NCBI GenBank assembly: GCA_028291885.1
Contig: JAQGNJ010000229.1
Span: 1-34,300, forward strand
DNA from: Ramlibacter sp.
Lineage (GTDB): Bacteria > Pseudomonadota > Gammaproteobacteria > Burkholderiales > Burkholderiaceae_C
Length of the DNA: 34,300 nucleotides
Reading direction: 5' to 3'
Part shown: in pieces, positions 14,748 through 22,386 of the stretch
How positions within the stretch are numbered: the first letter of the stretch is position 1
How the letters are laid out: each line of letters opens with the position of its first letter
The notes under the pieces: generated by a model
The model's database searches: none
The model's input: the letters and a program-made list of their open reading frames with translations, nothing else
Told to the model about the DNA's origin: nothing
Translations under genes and position numbers: made by a program

Positions 14748-15710
14748 ATGAGCCTGATCACCCGGTGCCCCGCCTGCGGGACGATGTTCAAAGTCGTTCC
14801 CGACCAACTCCGGATTTCGGAAGGCTGGGTGCGTTGCGGACACTGCGCGGAGATCTTCGACGCCACCGCCAGCCTGCAAGGGCCCGAGGCGACGGCCCTG
14901 CCGGTGCAGGCTCCGGCGGCGCCTCCGGTGCAAGCGGCCGTGCCGTTTCCTGTGCAGGCTGCGGTCACTGAACCAGCTCCGATCCAGCAGTTTCGCGAGA
15001 CCGAGCCGCCCACGCAAGCGCCGGCGCCCCGCGTGCCGGCGCCGTCCGCGCCCATCCGTCCTGCGCCCGAGCCGCGAGACGCGCCCGACAGCATCGACGC
15101 GCCGCCGCTTTATCCGTCGTTCCCCTCCGAGGTGCACGAATCGGAACTCGAGCGCGAAGCGCGGCACAGGGACGAAGAACCCGATCTCGACAGCGTTTCC
15201 TTCGTCCGCAAGGCGCGGCGCAAGGCCTCGTGGCGCCGTCCGCTGGTGCGCGCCGTGTTGTTGCTGGTTGCGCTGGTGCTGGCCGCGGTGCTGGCACTCC
15301 AGTACGGAGTGCAGGAGCGCGCCAGGCTGGCGGCGATGCAGCCCGCGCTGCGGCCGTGGCTGCAATTGCTGTGCGGGCCGCTACGCTGCGACATCGGTCC
15401 GCCGCGCCAGATCGACGCCATCGTCGTCGACAGCTCCTCCTTCAACCGGCTGCGCAGCGACGCCTACCGCCTGAGTTTCAGCTTGCGCAACCAGGCGCCG
15501 ATGCCGATCGCCATGCCGTCGATCGAACTCACGCTGACCGACACCCAGGACCAGCCGGTGGTCCGCCGCGTGCTGGCGCCGCGCGACATCGGCGCCGCGC
15601 CGGTGATTGCGGGCGGCGGCGAGACCGCCAGCTCGGTGACGGTCGCCGTCGCGGCCAACGGCAGCAGCGGCCGCATCGCCGGCTACCGGCTGCTGGCCTT
15701 CTATCCCTGA
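14748..15710 (+). CDS. Zinc-ribbon and DUF3426 membrane protein
   Basis: The 320-residue protein opens with an MJ0042-type zinc ribbon: Cys7 and Cys10 (CPAC), Cys30 and Cys33 (CGHC). A long Pro/Ala/Gln-rich linker follows (about 45-115) with repeated P-V-Q-A units. A basic patch (RKARRKASWRRP) precedes one transmembrane helix (about 168-187). The C-terminal DUF3426 domain contains LLCGPLRCDIGPPR and VDSSSFNRL and would lie in the periplasm. Function is unknown. Homologues sit beside prmA across betaproteobacteria and resemble zinc-ribbon envelope proteins. It carries its own -10-like element. Confidence 0.9.
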   Translation: MSLITRCPACGTMFKVVPDQLRISEGWVRCGHCAEIFDATASLQGPEATALPVQAPAAPPVQAAVPFPVQAAVTEPAPIQQFRETEPPTQAPAPRVPAPSAPIRPAPEPRDAPDSIDAPPLYPSFPSEVHESELEREARHRDEEPDLDSVSFVRKARRKASWRRPLVRAVLLLVALVLAAVLALQYGVQERARLAAMQPALRPWLQLLCGPLRCDIGPPRQIDAIVVDSSSFNRLRSDAYRLSFSLRNQAPMPIAMPSIELTLTDTQDQPVVRRVLAPRDIGAAPVIAGGGETASSVTVAVAANGSSGRIAGYRLLAFYP

Positions 15711-15736
15711 TCCAACCAACCCGAGGTTTCTTCCCC

Positions 15737-16633
15737 ATGGCAGCAGTCATTTGTGGCTCTCTGGCCTTCGACACCATCATGACGTTCGAGGGCCGCTTTT
15801 CCGAGCAGATCCTGCCGGACCAGCTTCATATCCTGAACGTGTCGTTCCTGGTGCCGTCGCTGCGGCGCGACTTCGGCGGTTGCGCCGGCAACATCGCCTA
15901 CAGCCTCAAGCTGCTGGGCGGCCGGCCGCTGCCGATGGCGACGCTGGGCAGCGACGGCGCCGACTATCTCGAGCGCCTCAGGACCCAGGGCATCAGCACC
16001 GAGTTCGTGCGCCAGGTGGAAGGCACCTACACGGCGCAGGCGATGATCATGACGGACCGCGACAACAACCAGATCACCGCCTTCCACCCGGGCGCGATGA
16101 TGCAGGCGCATGGCACGAAGATCGCCGCGCGCAGCGACATCCGTCTGGGCATCATCTCGCCCGATGGCCGCGACGCGATGCTCGAGCACGCGCTGCAGTT
16201 CAAGGCGGCCGGCATCCCCTTCGTCTTCGATCCGGGCCAGGGCCTGCCGATGTTCGACGGCGCCGAACTGGCGGCCTTCGTCGACCAGGCGACCTGGGTC
16301 ACGGTCAACGACTACGAGGGCAAGATGCTGTGCGACCGCACCGGCCTGTCGAACGCCGAGATCTCCAAGCGCGTCCAGGGCCTGGTCGTGACACTGGGCG
16401 CCGAAGGCTGCGAAGTCTGGATGGGCGGCGAAAAGACGGTGATCCCTCCTGTGAGGGCCAAGGAGATCGTGGACCCCACCGGCTGCGGCGACGCCTGGCG
16501 CGGCGCGCTTCTCTACGGCCTGGAGCAGGGCTGGGACCTGCCGCGTTGCGCGGCGCTGGGCAACCAGGTCGGCGCGATCAAGATCGCCAGCCGCGGGCCG
16601 CAGAACTACGAACTGGGCGGCCTGAAGTTCTGA
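15737..16633 (+). CDS. PfkB-family carbohydrate/nucleoside kinase (adenosine kinase-like)
   Basis: This 298-residue ribokinase-fold enzyme transfers phosphate from ATP to a sugar or nucleoside hydroxyl. The N-terminal substrate region has GGCAGNIAYSLKLLGG. The C-terminal PfkB signature DPTGCGDAWRGALLYG contains the catalytic Asp and anion hole (G-C-G-D instead of the usual G-A-G-D). The ATG at 15737 is chosen from the start-proximal sequence AAVICGSLAFDTIMTFEGRF, typical of this subfamily; earlier in-frame codons run through the previous gene. Such proteins are often annotated as adenosine kinase in Burkholderiales. It converges with the SDR gene, 13 bases from that gene's stop. Confidence 0.9.
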   Translation: MAAVICGSLAFDTIMTFEGRFSEQILPDQLHILNVSFLVPSLRRDFGGCAGNIAYSLKLLGGRPLPMATLGSDGADYLERLRTQGISTEFVRQVEGTYTAQAMIMTDRDNNQITAFHPGAMMQAHGTKIAARSDIRLGIISPDGRDAMLEHALQFKAAGIPFVFDPGQGLPMFDGAELAAFVDQATWVTVNDYEGKMLCDRTGLSNAEISKRVQGLVVTLGAEGCEVWMGGEKTVIPPVRAKEIVDPTGCGDAWRGALLYGLEQGWDLPRCAALGNQVGAIKIASRGPQNYELGGLKF

Positions 16634-16646
16634 TTCGCCGCGCGGC

Positions 16647-17413
16647 TCAGCCCCGCGCCAGTGTGACGCCGCCGTCGACGACGATGGTCTGGCCGACCAC
16701 GTAGTCGCCGGCGCGCGAGGCCAGGTAGATGGCGACGCCGGCCATGTCCTCGTCGATGCCGATGCGGCCGGCGGGAATGCGCCGGGCCGTTTCCTGCGCG
16801 TGGTCGCGCGCCACCTTGTTCATCTCCGAGGCGAAGGCGCCCGGCGCGATGCCGCTGACGACGATGTTGTCCTGGATCAGCCGCAGCGACATCCGCTTGA
16901 TCAGCTGGATCAGGCCGGCCTTGCTCGCCGCGTACGAATAGGTTTCCTGCGGGTTGACCGAGATGCCGTCGATGGACGCGACGTTGATCACTTTCGCCGG
17001 CCGGGTTTTCGCCGCGGCGCGCAACTGCCCGTGCAGCGCCTGCGTCAGGAAGAACGGAGACTTCAGGTTCAGGTCCATCACCTTGTCCCAGCCCTTTTCG
17101 GGAAAGCTGTCGAACGACTCGCCCCAGGCCGCGCCGGCGTTGTTCACGAGGATGTCCAGCGCCGGTTCCTTCGCCGCGAAGGCCGCCGCGAGCGCCTTGG
17201 CTCCCTCGAGGCCGGACACATCGGCCGCAGCGAAAAGCACGGGCCCAGCGCCGACAACTCGCTGGCCGTCTGGTCGCATGCGTCCGCCTTGCGCGACGAG
17301 ATGTAGACCCGGGCTCCCTGGCTGAGCAGGCCGGTGGCGATCATGCGGCCGATGCCACGCGAGCCGCCGGTGACGAGCGCCGTGCGGCCTTGCAGCGAAA
17401 AGAGATCCTTCAT
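16647..17413 (-). pseudogene. SDR-family dehydrogenase with a frameshift
   Basis: The ATG at 17413 opens MKDLFSLQGRTALVTGGSRGIGRMIA in two parts of a classical short-chain dehydrogenase: a cofactor motif T-G-G-S-R-G-I-G, and downstream NNAGA, the S-Y-x3-K catalytic pair in YSYAASKAG, and a C-terminus VVDGGVTLARG. The first frame continues correctly to ELSALGP and then degenerates. The correct sequence resumes in the next frame at VLFAAADVSG. One missing base within about 17227-17246 (for example in the four-base A run at 17233-17236, T on the coding strand) restores a 255-residue protein. This is either a true frameshift or a sequencing error. It is the last gene of the liv operon strand, so it may have been a catabolic dehydrogenase for the imported compound. 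Confidence 0.85.
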
Positions 17414-17462
17414 GGTGCGCTCCCGGGGTGAAGGCCACGAGGCTAGCGCCGGCCGCCCCGGG

Positions 17463-18422
17463 TCAGGCGGCGCGCGCGCGCCGCCGTTCGAACCAGGCGT
17501 GCAGCTCGCCGACCACGCCCTTGCGGAAGGCCAGCACGCAGACCACGAAGATCACGCCGATGATCACCGTGACCCAGGCGCCGACCTTGTCGGCCAGCAG
17601 GTCCTGCAAGGCGATCACGATGCCGCCGCCGACCACCGGGCCGAAGAAGGTGCCGACGCCGCCCAGCAGGCTCATCAGGATCACCTCGCCAGACATCGAC
17701 CAGTGCACGTCCGACAGCGTGGCGAAGCCCATGACCAGGGTCTTGAGCCCGCCGGCCAGCCCCGCCAGCGCCGCCGACAGCACGAAGGCGAGCAGCTTGT
17801 AGCGGTCGACCTCGTAGCCCAGCGAAATCGCGCGCGGCTCGTTCTCCCGGATCATCTTGAGCACCTGGCCGAAGGGCGAGGTGACGATGCGCGAGATCGC
17901 CAGGAAGCAGCCGACGAAGATGGCGACGACGAGGTAGTACAGCGTGGTGTCCGGCTCCAGCGACAGCAGGCCGAACAGCTTGCCGCGCGGCACGCCCTGG
18001 AGCCCGTCCTCGCCGCCGGTGAATGGCGCCTGCAGGCAGATGAAGTAAACCATCTGCGCCATCGCCAGCGTGATCATCGCGAAGTAGATTCCCTGGCGCC
18101 GGATCGCCACCGCGCCGAACACCAGTCCGAGGATGGCGGCCCCGACTGTCGCCGCGACCAGCCCGAATTCCGGCGACCAGCCCTGGGACCTGATGACCCA
18201 TCCCGCGACGTAGGCGCCGCCGCCGAAGAATGCCGCGTGGCCGAAGGAGAGCAGGCCGGTGAACCCGAGCAGCAGGTTGAAGGCGCAGGCGAACAGCGCG
18301 AAGCAGAGCAGCTTCATCACGAACACCGGGTACAGGCCGATGAGGGGCGCGACCAGCACCAGCACCAGCAACGCAAGGTAGGTGACCCGAACGAGCTTGC
18401 CGTGTTGTTTCATGGCGGACAT
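17463..18422 (-). CDS. livM: Branched-chain amino acid-type ABC transporter permease (LivM-like)
   Basis: One of two inner-membrane permeases of a HAAT-family importer. The 319 residues have about nine hydrophobic segments. FAFNLLLGFTGLLSFGHAAFFGGGAY-type sequence near residues 45-70 (here CAFNLLLGFTGLLSFGHAAF) and the cytoplasmic loop IRENEPRAISLGYEVDRYKL, which contacts the ATPase, are LivM hallmarks. The ATG at 18422 is preceded by AAGGAGG, which lies inside the 3' end of livH. A second ATG three codons later is less well placed. The tail is Arg-rich. Substrate cannot be assigned; the family also moves amides, urea and aromatic acids. Confidence 0.93.
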   Translation of the reverse strand: MSAMKQHGKLVRVTYLALLVLVLVAPLIGLYPVFVMKLLCFALFACAFNLLLGFTGLLSFGHAAFFGGGAYVAGWVIRSQGWSPEFGLVAATVGAAILGLVFGAVAIRRQGIYFAMITLAMAQMVYFICLQAPFTGGEDGLQGVPRGKLFGLLSLEPDTTLYYLVVAIFVGCFLAISRIVTSPFGQVLKMIRENEPRAISLGYEVDRYKLLAFVLSAALAGLAGGLKTLVMGFATLSDVHWSMSGEVILMSLLGGVGTFFGPVVGGGIVIALQDLLADKVGAWVTVIIGVIFVVCVLAFRKGVVGELHAWFERRRARAA

Positions 18423-18425
18423 GCT

Positions 18426-19310
18426 TCAGGCCTCCTTGCCGAAGAGGCCGGCCGGCCGCAGGATCAGCACGATGACCATGACGACGAAGACCACCACGCT
18501 GGAGGCCTCCGGGTAAAAGACCCGCGTCAGGCCCTCGATCACGCCCAGCCCCAGGCCCGTGACGACGGAGCCGAGGATCGACCCCATGCCGCCGATCACC
18601 ACGACCGCGAACACCACGATGATCAGGTTGGACCCCATCAGCGGCGTGACCTGGATGATCGGCGCTGCCAGCACGCCGGCCATGGCGGCCAGGCCGGCGC
18701 CGGCGCCGTAGGTGAGCATCACCATCAGCGGCACGTTGACGCCGAAGGCCTGCACCAGGCGCGCGTTCTCGGTGCCCGCGCGCAGGTAGGCGCCCAGGCG
18801 GGTGCGCTCGATCAGGTACCAGGTGCCCAGGCACACCAGCAGCGAGGCCAGCACCACGAAAGCGCGGTAATTGGGCAGGACCATGAAACCCAGGTTGGTC
18901 GCGCCGGACAGCAGTTCCGGCACCGGGTAGGACTGGCCGGAGACGCCGTACTGGTCGCGAAACGCGCCTTCCAGGATCAGCGACAGGCCGAAGGTCAGGA
19001 GCAGCCCGTACAGCGGGTCCAGCCCGTACAGGCGCTTGAGAAAGGCCCGCTCGATGACGACACCGAGCGCACCGACGATGAGAGGGGCCAGCACCAGGGC
19101 CGCCCAGAAATTGATGCCGAACTTGTCCAGCATGATCCACGCCGCGAAGGCGCCCACCATGTACAGGGCGCCGTGCGCGAAGTTCACGATGTCCAGCAGG
19201 CCGAAGATCACGGCGAGCCCCAGGCTGAGCATGGCGTAGAACGCGCCATTGACCAGCCCCAGCATCAGCTGGCCGAGGAACGCCTGGTGGGGGATGCCGA
19301 AGATTTCCAT
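18426..19310 (-). CDS. livH: Branched-chain amino acid-type ABC transporter permease (LivH-like)
   Basis: The second permease of the importer, 294 residues with about eight hydrophobic helices. GAFYAMLSLGLAVIFGLLDIVNFAHGA is split here as the LivH N-terminal signature around residues 21-45. The coupling loop RAGTENARLVQAFGVNVPL and the GGMGSILGSVVTGLGLGVIEGL stretch match LivH. Only three bases separate its stop from the livM start. A strong hairpin lies between it and the binding-protein gene upstream. The RBS is weak, which fits lower translation than the binding protein. Confidence 0.94.
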   Translation of the reverse strand: MEIFGIPHQAFLGQLMLGLVNGAFYAMLSLGLAVIFGLLDIVNFAHGALYMVGAFAAWIMLDKFGINFWAALVLAPLIVGALGVVIERAFLKRLYGLDPLYGLLLTFGLSLILEGAFRDQYGVSGQSYPVPELLSGATNLGFMVLPNYRAFVVLASLLVCLGTWYLIERTRLGAYLRAGTENARLVQAFGVNVPLMVMLTYGAGAGLAAMAGVLAAPIIQVTPLMGSNLIIVVFAVVVIGGMGSILGSVVTGLGLGVIEGLTRVFYPEASSVVVFVVMVIVLILRPAGLFGKEA

Positions 19311-19334
19311 TGGGTCCGCAGGTTCAGGCGAGAT

Positions 19335-19357
19335 GGCAGCCGGCGCCGCCGGCTGCC
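19335..19357 (-). repeat. Perfect 10-bp hairpin between binding-protein gene and livH
   Basis: GGCAGCCGGC (19335-19344) and GCCGGCTGCC (19348-19357) pair perfectly around a three-base loop. No T-run follows on either strand, so it is unlikely to be an efficient terminator. Its place just after the binding-protein stop suggests an mRNA-stabilising intercistronic stem that protects the upstream message. Confidence 0.75.
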
Positions 19358-19376
19358 TGTCGCTCGTTGGTTTCTT

Positions 19377-20579
19377 TTACTTCTTCAGCAGCGAACACTT
19401 GCTCTCTGCGACGGTCGTGAACGCCTGCTCGCCGGGCACCTTGGCCATCAGCTTGTAGTAGTCCCACGGCGTGCCCGAATCCCTGGAGCTCTTCACCTGG
19501 AACAGGTACATGTCGTGCAGCATGCGGCCGTCGGCGCGGACGCTGGCGTTCTTGTGATAGAAGTCGTTGTACTTCATCGACTTCATCTCGCCCATGACCT
19601 TGTCGCTGTCGGTGGTGCCGACCTTCTGCACCGCCTTGAGGTAGTTCGTGGTCGCCGAGTAGTCGGCCGCCTGGATCGACGAGGGCATGCGCTTGTACTT
19701 GTCGAAGAAGCGCTTGGCGAACTTGCGCGACTCGTCGTCCTGGTTCCAGTACCAGCTGTCGGCCAGCTGCAGGCCCTCGGCGTTGGCGAGGCCGACCGAG
19801 TGCACGTCGTTGATGAACACCAGCAGCCCGGCAACCTTCATGCTCTTGGTGATGCCGAATTCCTTGGCTGCCTTCATCGCGTTGATGGTGTCGCCGCCGG
19901 CGTTGGCCAGCGCCAGGATGTCGGCTTTGGAGCCCTGGGCCTGCAGCAGGAAGGACGAGAAGTCGGAGGCGTTGAGCGGGTGCTTCACGGAGCCGACCAC
20001 GGCGCCGCCGTTCTCCTTGACCACCTTGGTCGCGTCGCCTTCCAGCGAGTGGCCGAAGGCATAGTCCGCGGTCAGGAAGTACCACTTCTTCGCACCCGCC
20101 TTGACCAGGGCGCCGGCGCCCACCTTGGCCAGGGCCACGGTGTCGTAGGCGTAGTGGATGGTGTAGGGCGAGCAGTCCTCGTTCGTCAGGCGGGCGGAGC
20201 CGGCGCCGATGGAAATGAAGGGACGCTTCTTCTCCCGGGTCACGCCCGCCATTGCCAGGTTGGTGCCCGAGCTGGTGCCGCCGATCAGCATGGCCAGGTT
20301 CTGGCTGTCGATCCATTCACGCGCCTTGGAGGCGGCGACGTCGGCCTTGTTCTGGTGGTCCGCCGAAAGCACTTCGACGGGGCGGTTGAGCACCTTGCCG
20401 CCGAAATCCTGCACCGCCCACTTGACCATCTCCACGCCGGCCGGGCCGTCGATGTCGGCGTACAGGCTCGCCATGTCGGTGATGAAGCCGATGCGCACCG
20501 GACCGGTCTGGGTCTGGGCGACGGCGGCGTAGCTGCCGAGGCCGACGGCCAGCGCTGCAACGAGGGTCTTGAGTTTCAT
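19377..20579 (-). CDS. ABC transporter substrate-binding protein (LivK/Leu-Ile-Val-binding type)
   Basis: This 400-residue periplasmic type I binding protein delivers ligand to the LivHM permease. The signal peptide (MKLKTLVAALAVGLGSYAAVAQ) ends near residue 23. The mature protein starts with VRIGFITDMASLYADIDGPAG. The ligand-site stretch IGGTSSGTNLAMAGV and later LTADYAFGHSLEGD are typical of Periplasmic_binding protein 6-type receptors. AGGAG lies shortly upstream of the start. Only the general HAAT class can be given; many relatives bind aromatic or other carboxylates rather than leucine. The gene sits between the two ATPases and the permeases of the same operon. Confidence 0.93.
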   Translation of the reverse strand: MKLKTLVAALAVGLGSYAAVAQTQTGPVRIGFITDMASLYADIDGPAGVEMVKWAVQDFGGKVLNRPVEVLSADHQNKADVAASKAREWIDSQNLAMLIGGTSSGTNLAMAGVTREKKRPFISIGAGSARLTNEDCSPYTIHYAYDTVALAKVGAGALVKAGAKKWYFLTADYAFGHSLEGDATKVVKENGGAVVGSVKHPLNASDFSSFLLQAQGSKADILALANAGGDTINAMKAAKEFGITKSMKVAGLLVFINDVHSVGLANAEGLQLADSWYWNQDDESRKFAKRFFDKYKRMPSSIQAADYSATTNYLKAVQKVGTTDSDKVMGEMKSMKYNDFYHKNASVRADGRMLHDMYLFQVKSSRDSGTPWDYYKLMAKVPGEQAFTTVAESKCSLLKK

Positions 20580-20631
20580 TGGATGCTCCTGGGTGAAAAA
20601 CTTGGGCTGGAGGCGAGGGTGAGGGGCCGGG

Positions 20632-21336
20632 TCATACGCCGAGGTATTCCTGCAGCATGCCCATGTTGTCGGCGAGCTCGCGCTGCTCGAACTGCCTGAC
20701 GATGCGGCCGTGCTCCATCACGTAGAAGCGGTCGGCCAGCGGCGCGGCGAAGCGGAAGTTCTGTTCCACCAGCACGATGGTGTAGCCCTTGGCCTTGAGC
20801 GTGCGGATCATCTCGGCGAGCTTCTGCACGATGACGGGCGCCAGCCCTTCGGAGATCTCGTCGAGCAGCAGCAGCCTTGCGCCGGTGCGCAGGATGCGGG
20901 CCACCGCCAGCATCTGCTGCTCGCCGCCCGACAGCCGCGTGCCGGGGCTCGAGGCGCGCTCCTTCAGGTTGGGGAACATGGCGTAGATCTCGTCGACACC
21001 CATTCCGCCGGGCCGGATCACGGGCGGCAGCATCAGGTTTTCTTCCGCCGTGAGGCTGGCGAAGATGCCGCGTTCCTCCGGGCAGTAGCCCACGCCCAGG
21101 CGCGCGACCTTGTGCGGCGGCAGCTTGATCGCTTCTTGGCCGTCGATGCGGATGGAGCCCTTGCGCGCGCCGGTGAGGCCGACGATGGCGCGCATCGTGG
21201 TGGTGCGGCCGGCGCCGTTGCGTCCGAGCAGGCAGACCACCTCGCCCTCGTTCACCGTCAGGTCGACGCCGTGCAGGATGTGCGATTCGCCGTACCACGC
21301 GTTGAGGCCCTCGATGCGAAGGAGCTCCTTAGACAT
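20632..21336 (-). CDS. livF: ABC transporter ATP-binding protein (LivF-like) with Arg in Walker A
   Basis: One of the two ATPases of the importer, 234 residues. The ATG at 21336 is preferred: GGAGG lies four bases upstream, while the TTG one codon earlier is too close. The Walker A reads GRNGAGRTT (38-46), with Arg44 where Lys is normally found; the codon is CGC. The ABC signature RLSGGEQQMLAVAR, Walker B LLLLDEISEGLAP and a switch His-like segment in the E-Q-N-F end are present, as in LivF. Arg in this position is known in some LivF-type proteins, as far as I recall, and need not abolish function because the partner LivG keeps a canonical Walker A. Confidence 0.94.
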   Translation of the reverse strand: MSKELLRIEGLNAWYGESHILHGVDLTVNEGEVVCLLGRNGAGRTTTMRAIVGLTGARKGSIRIDGQEAIKLPPHKVARLGVGYCPEERGIFASLTAEENLMLPPVIRPGGMGVDEIYAMFPNLKERASSPGTRLSGGEQQMLAVARILRTGARLLLLDEISEGLAPVIVQKLAEMIRTLKAKGYTIVLVEQNFRFAAPLADRFYVMEHGRIVRQFEQRELADNMGMLQEYLGV

Positions 21337-21337
21337 C

Positions 21338-21420
21338 AAGCCTCCGACGGGCCGCCCCGAGGCAGGCTTGGGCCCCCTCGGGGGGCAGCGAACTACACGT
21401 AGTGAGGAGCATGGGGGTCA
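21338..21420. repeat. Comamonadaceae-type intergenic palindromic repeat
   Basis: The spacer between livG and livF is a chain of inverted repeats: AAGCCT/AGGCTT (21338-21343 and 21365-21370), GCCCCC-TC-GGGGGGC (21373-21387) and ACTAC-AC-GTAGT (21393-21404), ending in CATGGGGGTC. I recall very similar segments between genes of Variovorax, Acidovorax and Ramlibacter genomes, so it is probably a dispersed repeat inserted within the operon. It also holds the livF RBS at one edge. Confidence 0.6.
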
Positions 21421-21421
21421 T

Positions 21422-22213
21422 TCAATGCGCCCCCTGCAGTTGGGCGCCCGTCGTGCCCATGTAGGCCTCGATCACCTGCGCATTGGCCGCCACTTCGGCA
21501 TAGGGGCCGTCGGCGATGATGGCGCCGCGCTGCAGCACCGTGATGCGGTCGGCGATCGACGACACCACGTTCATGTTGTGCTCCACCATCAGGATGGTGC
21601 GACCCGCCGAGACCTTCTTGATCAGGCCGGTGACGCGGCTCACGTCCTCGTGGCCCATGCCCTGCGTCGGTTCGTCGAGCAGCATCAGCTCCGGCTCCAG
21701 CGCCATGGTGGTGGCCAGCTCCAGCGCGCGCTTGCGGCCGTAGGGCAGGTTCACCGTCATCTCTTCTTCGAAATCCTGCAGGCCCACCGTGGCCAGCAGT
21801 TCGCGCGCCCGCTGGTGCAGCGGCGCCAGGGTCTGTTCGGACTTCCAGAAGTGGAAGGAGCTGCCCAGGTTGCGCTGCAGCGCGGCGCGCACGTTCTCCA
21901 GCACCGTCATGTGCGGGAACACCGCAGAAATCTGGAACGAACGGACGATGCCGCGCCGGGCGGTCTGCGCCGGCCGCTCGCTGGTGATGTCCGTTCCGTT
22001 GTAGGCGATGGAGCCCGAGGTGGGATGCAGGAACTTCGTCAGCAGGTTGAAGAAGGTGGTCTTGCCTGCGCCGTTGGGTCCGATCAATGCGTGGATGTGT
22101 CCGCGGCGCACCTTGAGGTCGACCTTGTTGACCGCGACGAAGCCCTTGAACTCCTTGGTCAGGCCCTTCGTCTCTAGGATGTACTCAGCTGGCAAATCGC
22201 GCTCCTGCGGCAT
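21422..22213 (-). CDS. livG: ABC transporter ATP-binding protein (LivG-like)
   Basis: The first gene of the liv-type operon, 263 residues. The Walker A is canonical, GPNGAGKTT (45-53). The signature is the LivG variant LPYGRKRALELATTMAL rather than LSGGQ. Walker B is LMLLDEPTQGMGHED and the switch His is in ILMVEHNMNVV. The ATG is preceded by GGAG at 22218-22221. With LivF it forms the ATPase pair that drives import. Confidence 0.95.
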   Translation of the reverse strand: MPQERDLPAEYILETKGLTKEFKGFVAVNKVDLKVRRGHIHALIGPNGAGKTTFFNLLTKFLHPTSGSIAYNGTDITSERPAQTARRGIVRSFQISAVFPHMTVLENVRAALQRNLGSSFHFWKSEQTLAPLHQRARELLATVGLQDFEEEMTVNLPYGRKRALELATTMALEPELMLLDEPTQGMGHEDVSRVTGLIKKVSAGRTILMVEHNMNVVSSIADRITVLQRGAIIADGPYAEVAANAQVIEAYMGTTGAQLQGAH

Positions 22214-22225
22214 CGGACTCCATGG

Positions 22226-22243
22226 CGCCCGGCTGCCCGGGCG
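22226..22243 (-). promoter_or_regulatory. Hairpin in the predicted livG 5' leader
   Basis: CGCCCGG (22226-22232) pairs with CCGGGCG (22237-22243) around a four-base loop. It is just upstream of the livG RBS. A TAGGAT at 22254-22259 (minus strand) would start transcription near 22247, placing this stem at the very 5' end of the operon mRNA, possibly as a stabiliser. Confidence 0.35.
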
Positions 22244-22386
22244 AAGATGGCGAATCCTATGGACCGCTGCTGCGGCGCGATAGTGGGTAAAGCCCTAGGT
22301 CGTTCCGCGTGGTGCGGCGACGCACCGTTCGAGGGCATCGCTTGCTGTCGAAAGCCTGACGCGCGCATGCTGCGGCGTTGCCGCGC

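Noticed and set aside
17422-17462. Inverted repeat CCCGGGG/CCCCGGG as operator or terminator
   Set aside because: The loop is 27 bases, no T-run follows, and the arms are simple GC runs; evidence is too weak.
17334-20699. A 3.3-kb + strand open frame rich in His, Gln, Asp and Arg
   Set aside because: It lies opposite livM, livH and the receptor gene and has the composition of an antisense reading of GC-rich membrane-protein genes.
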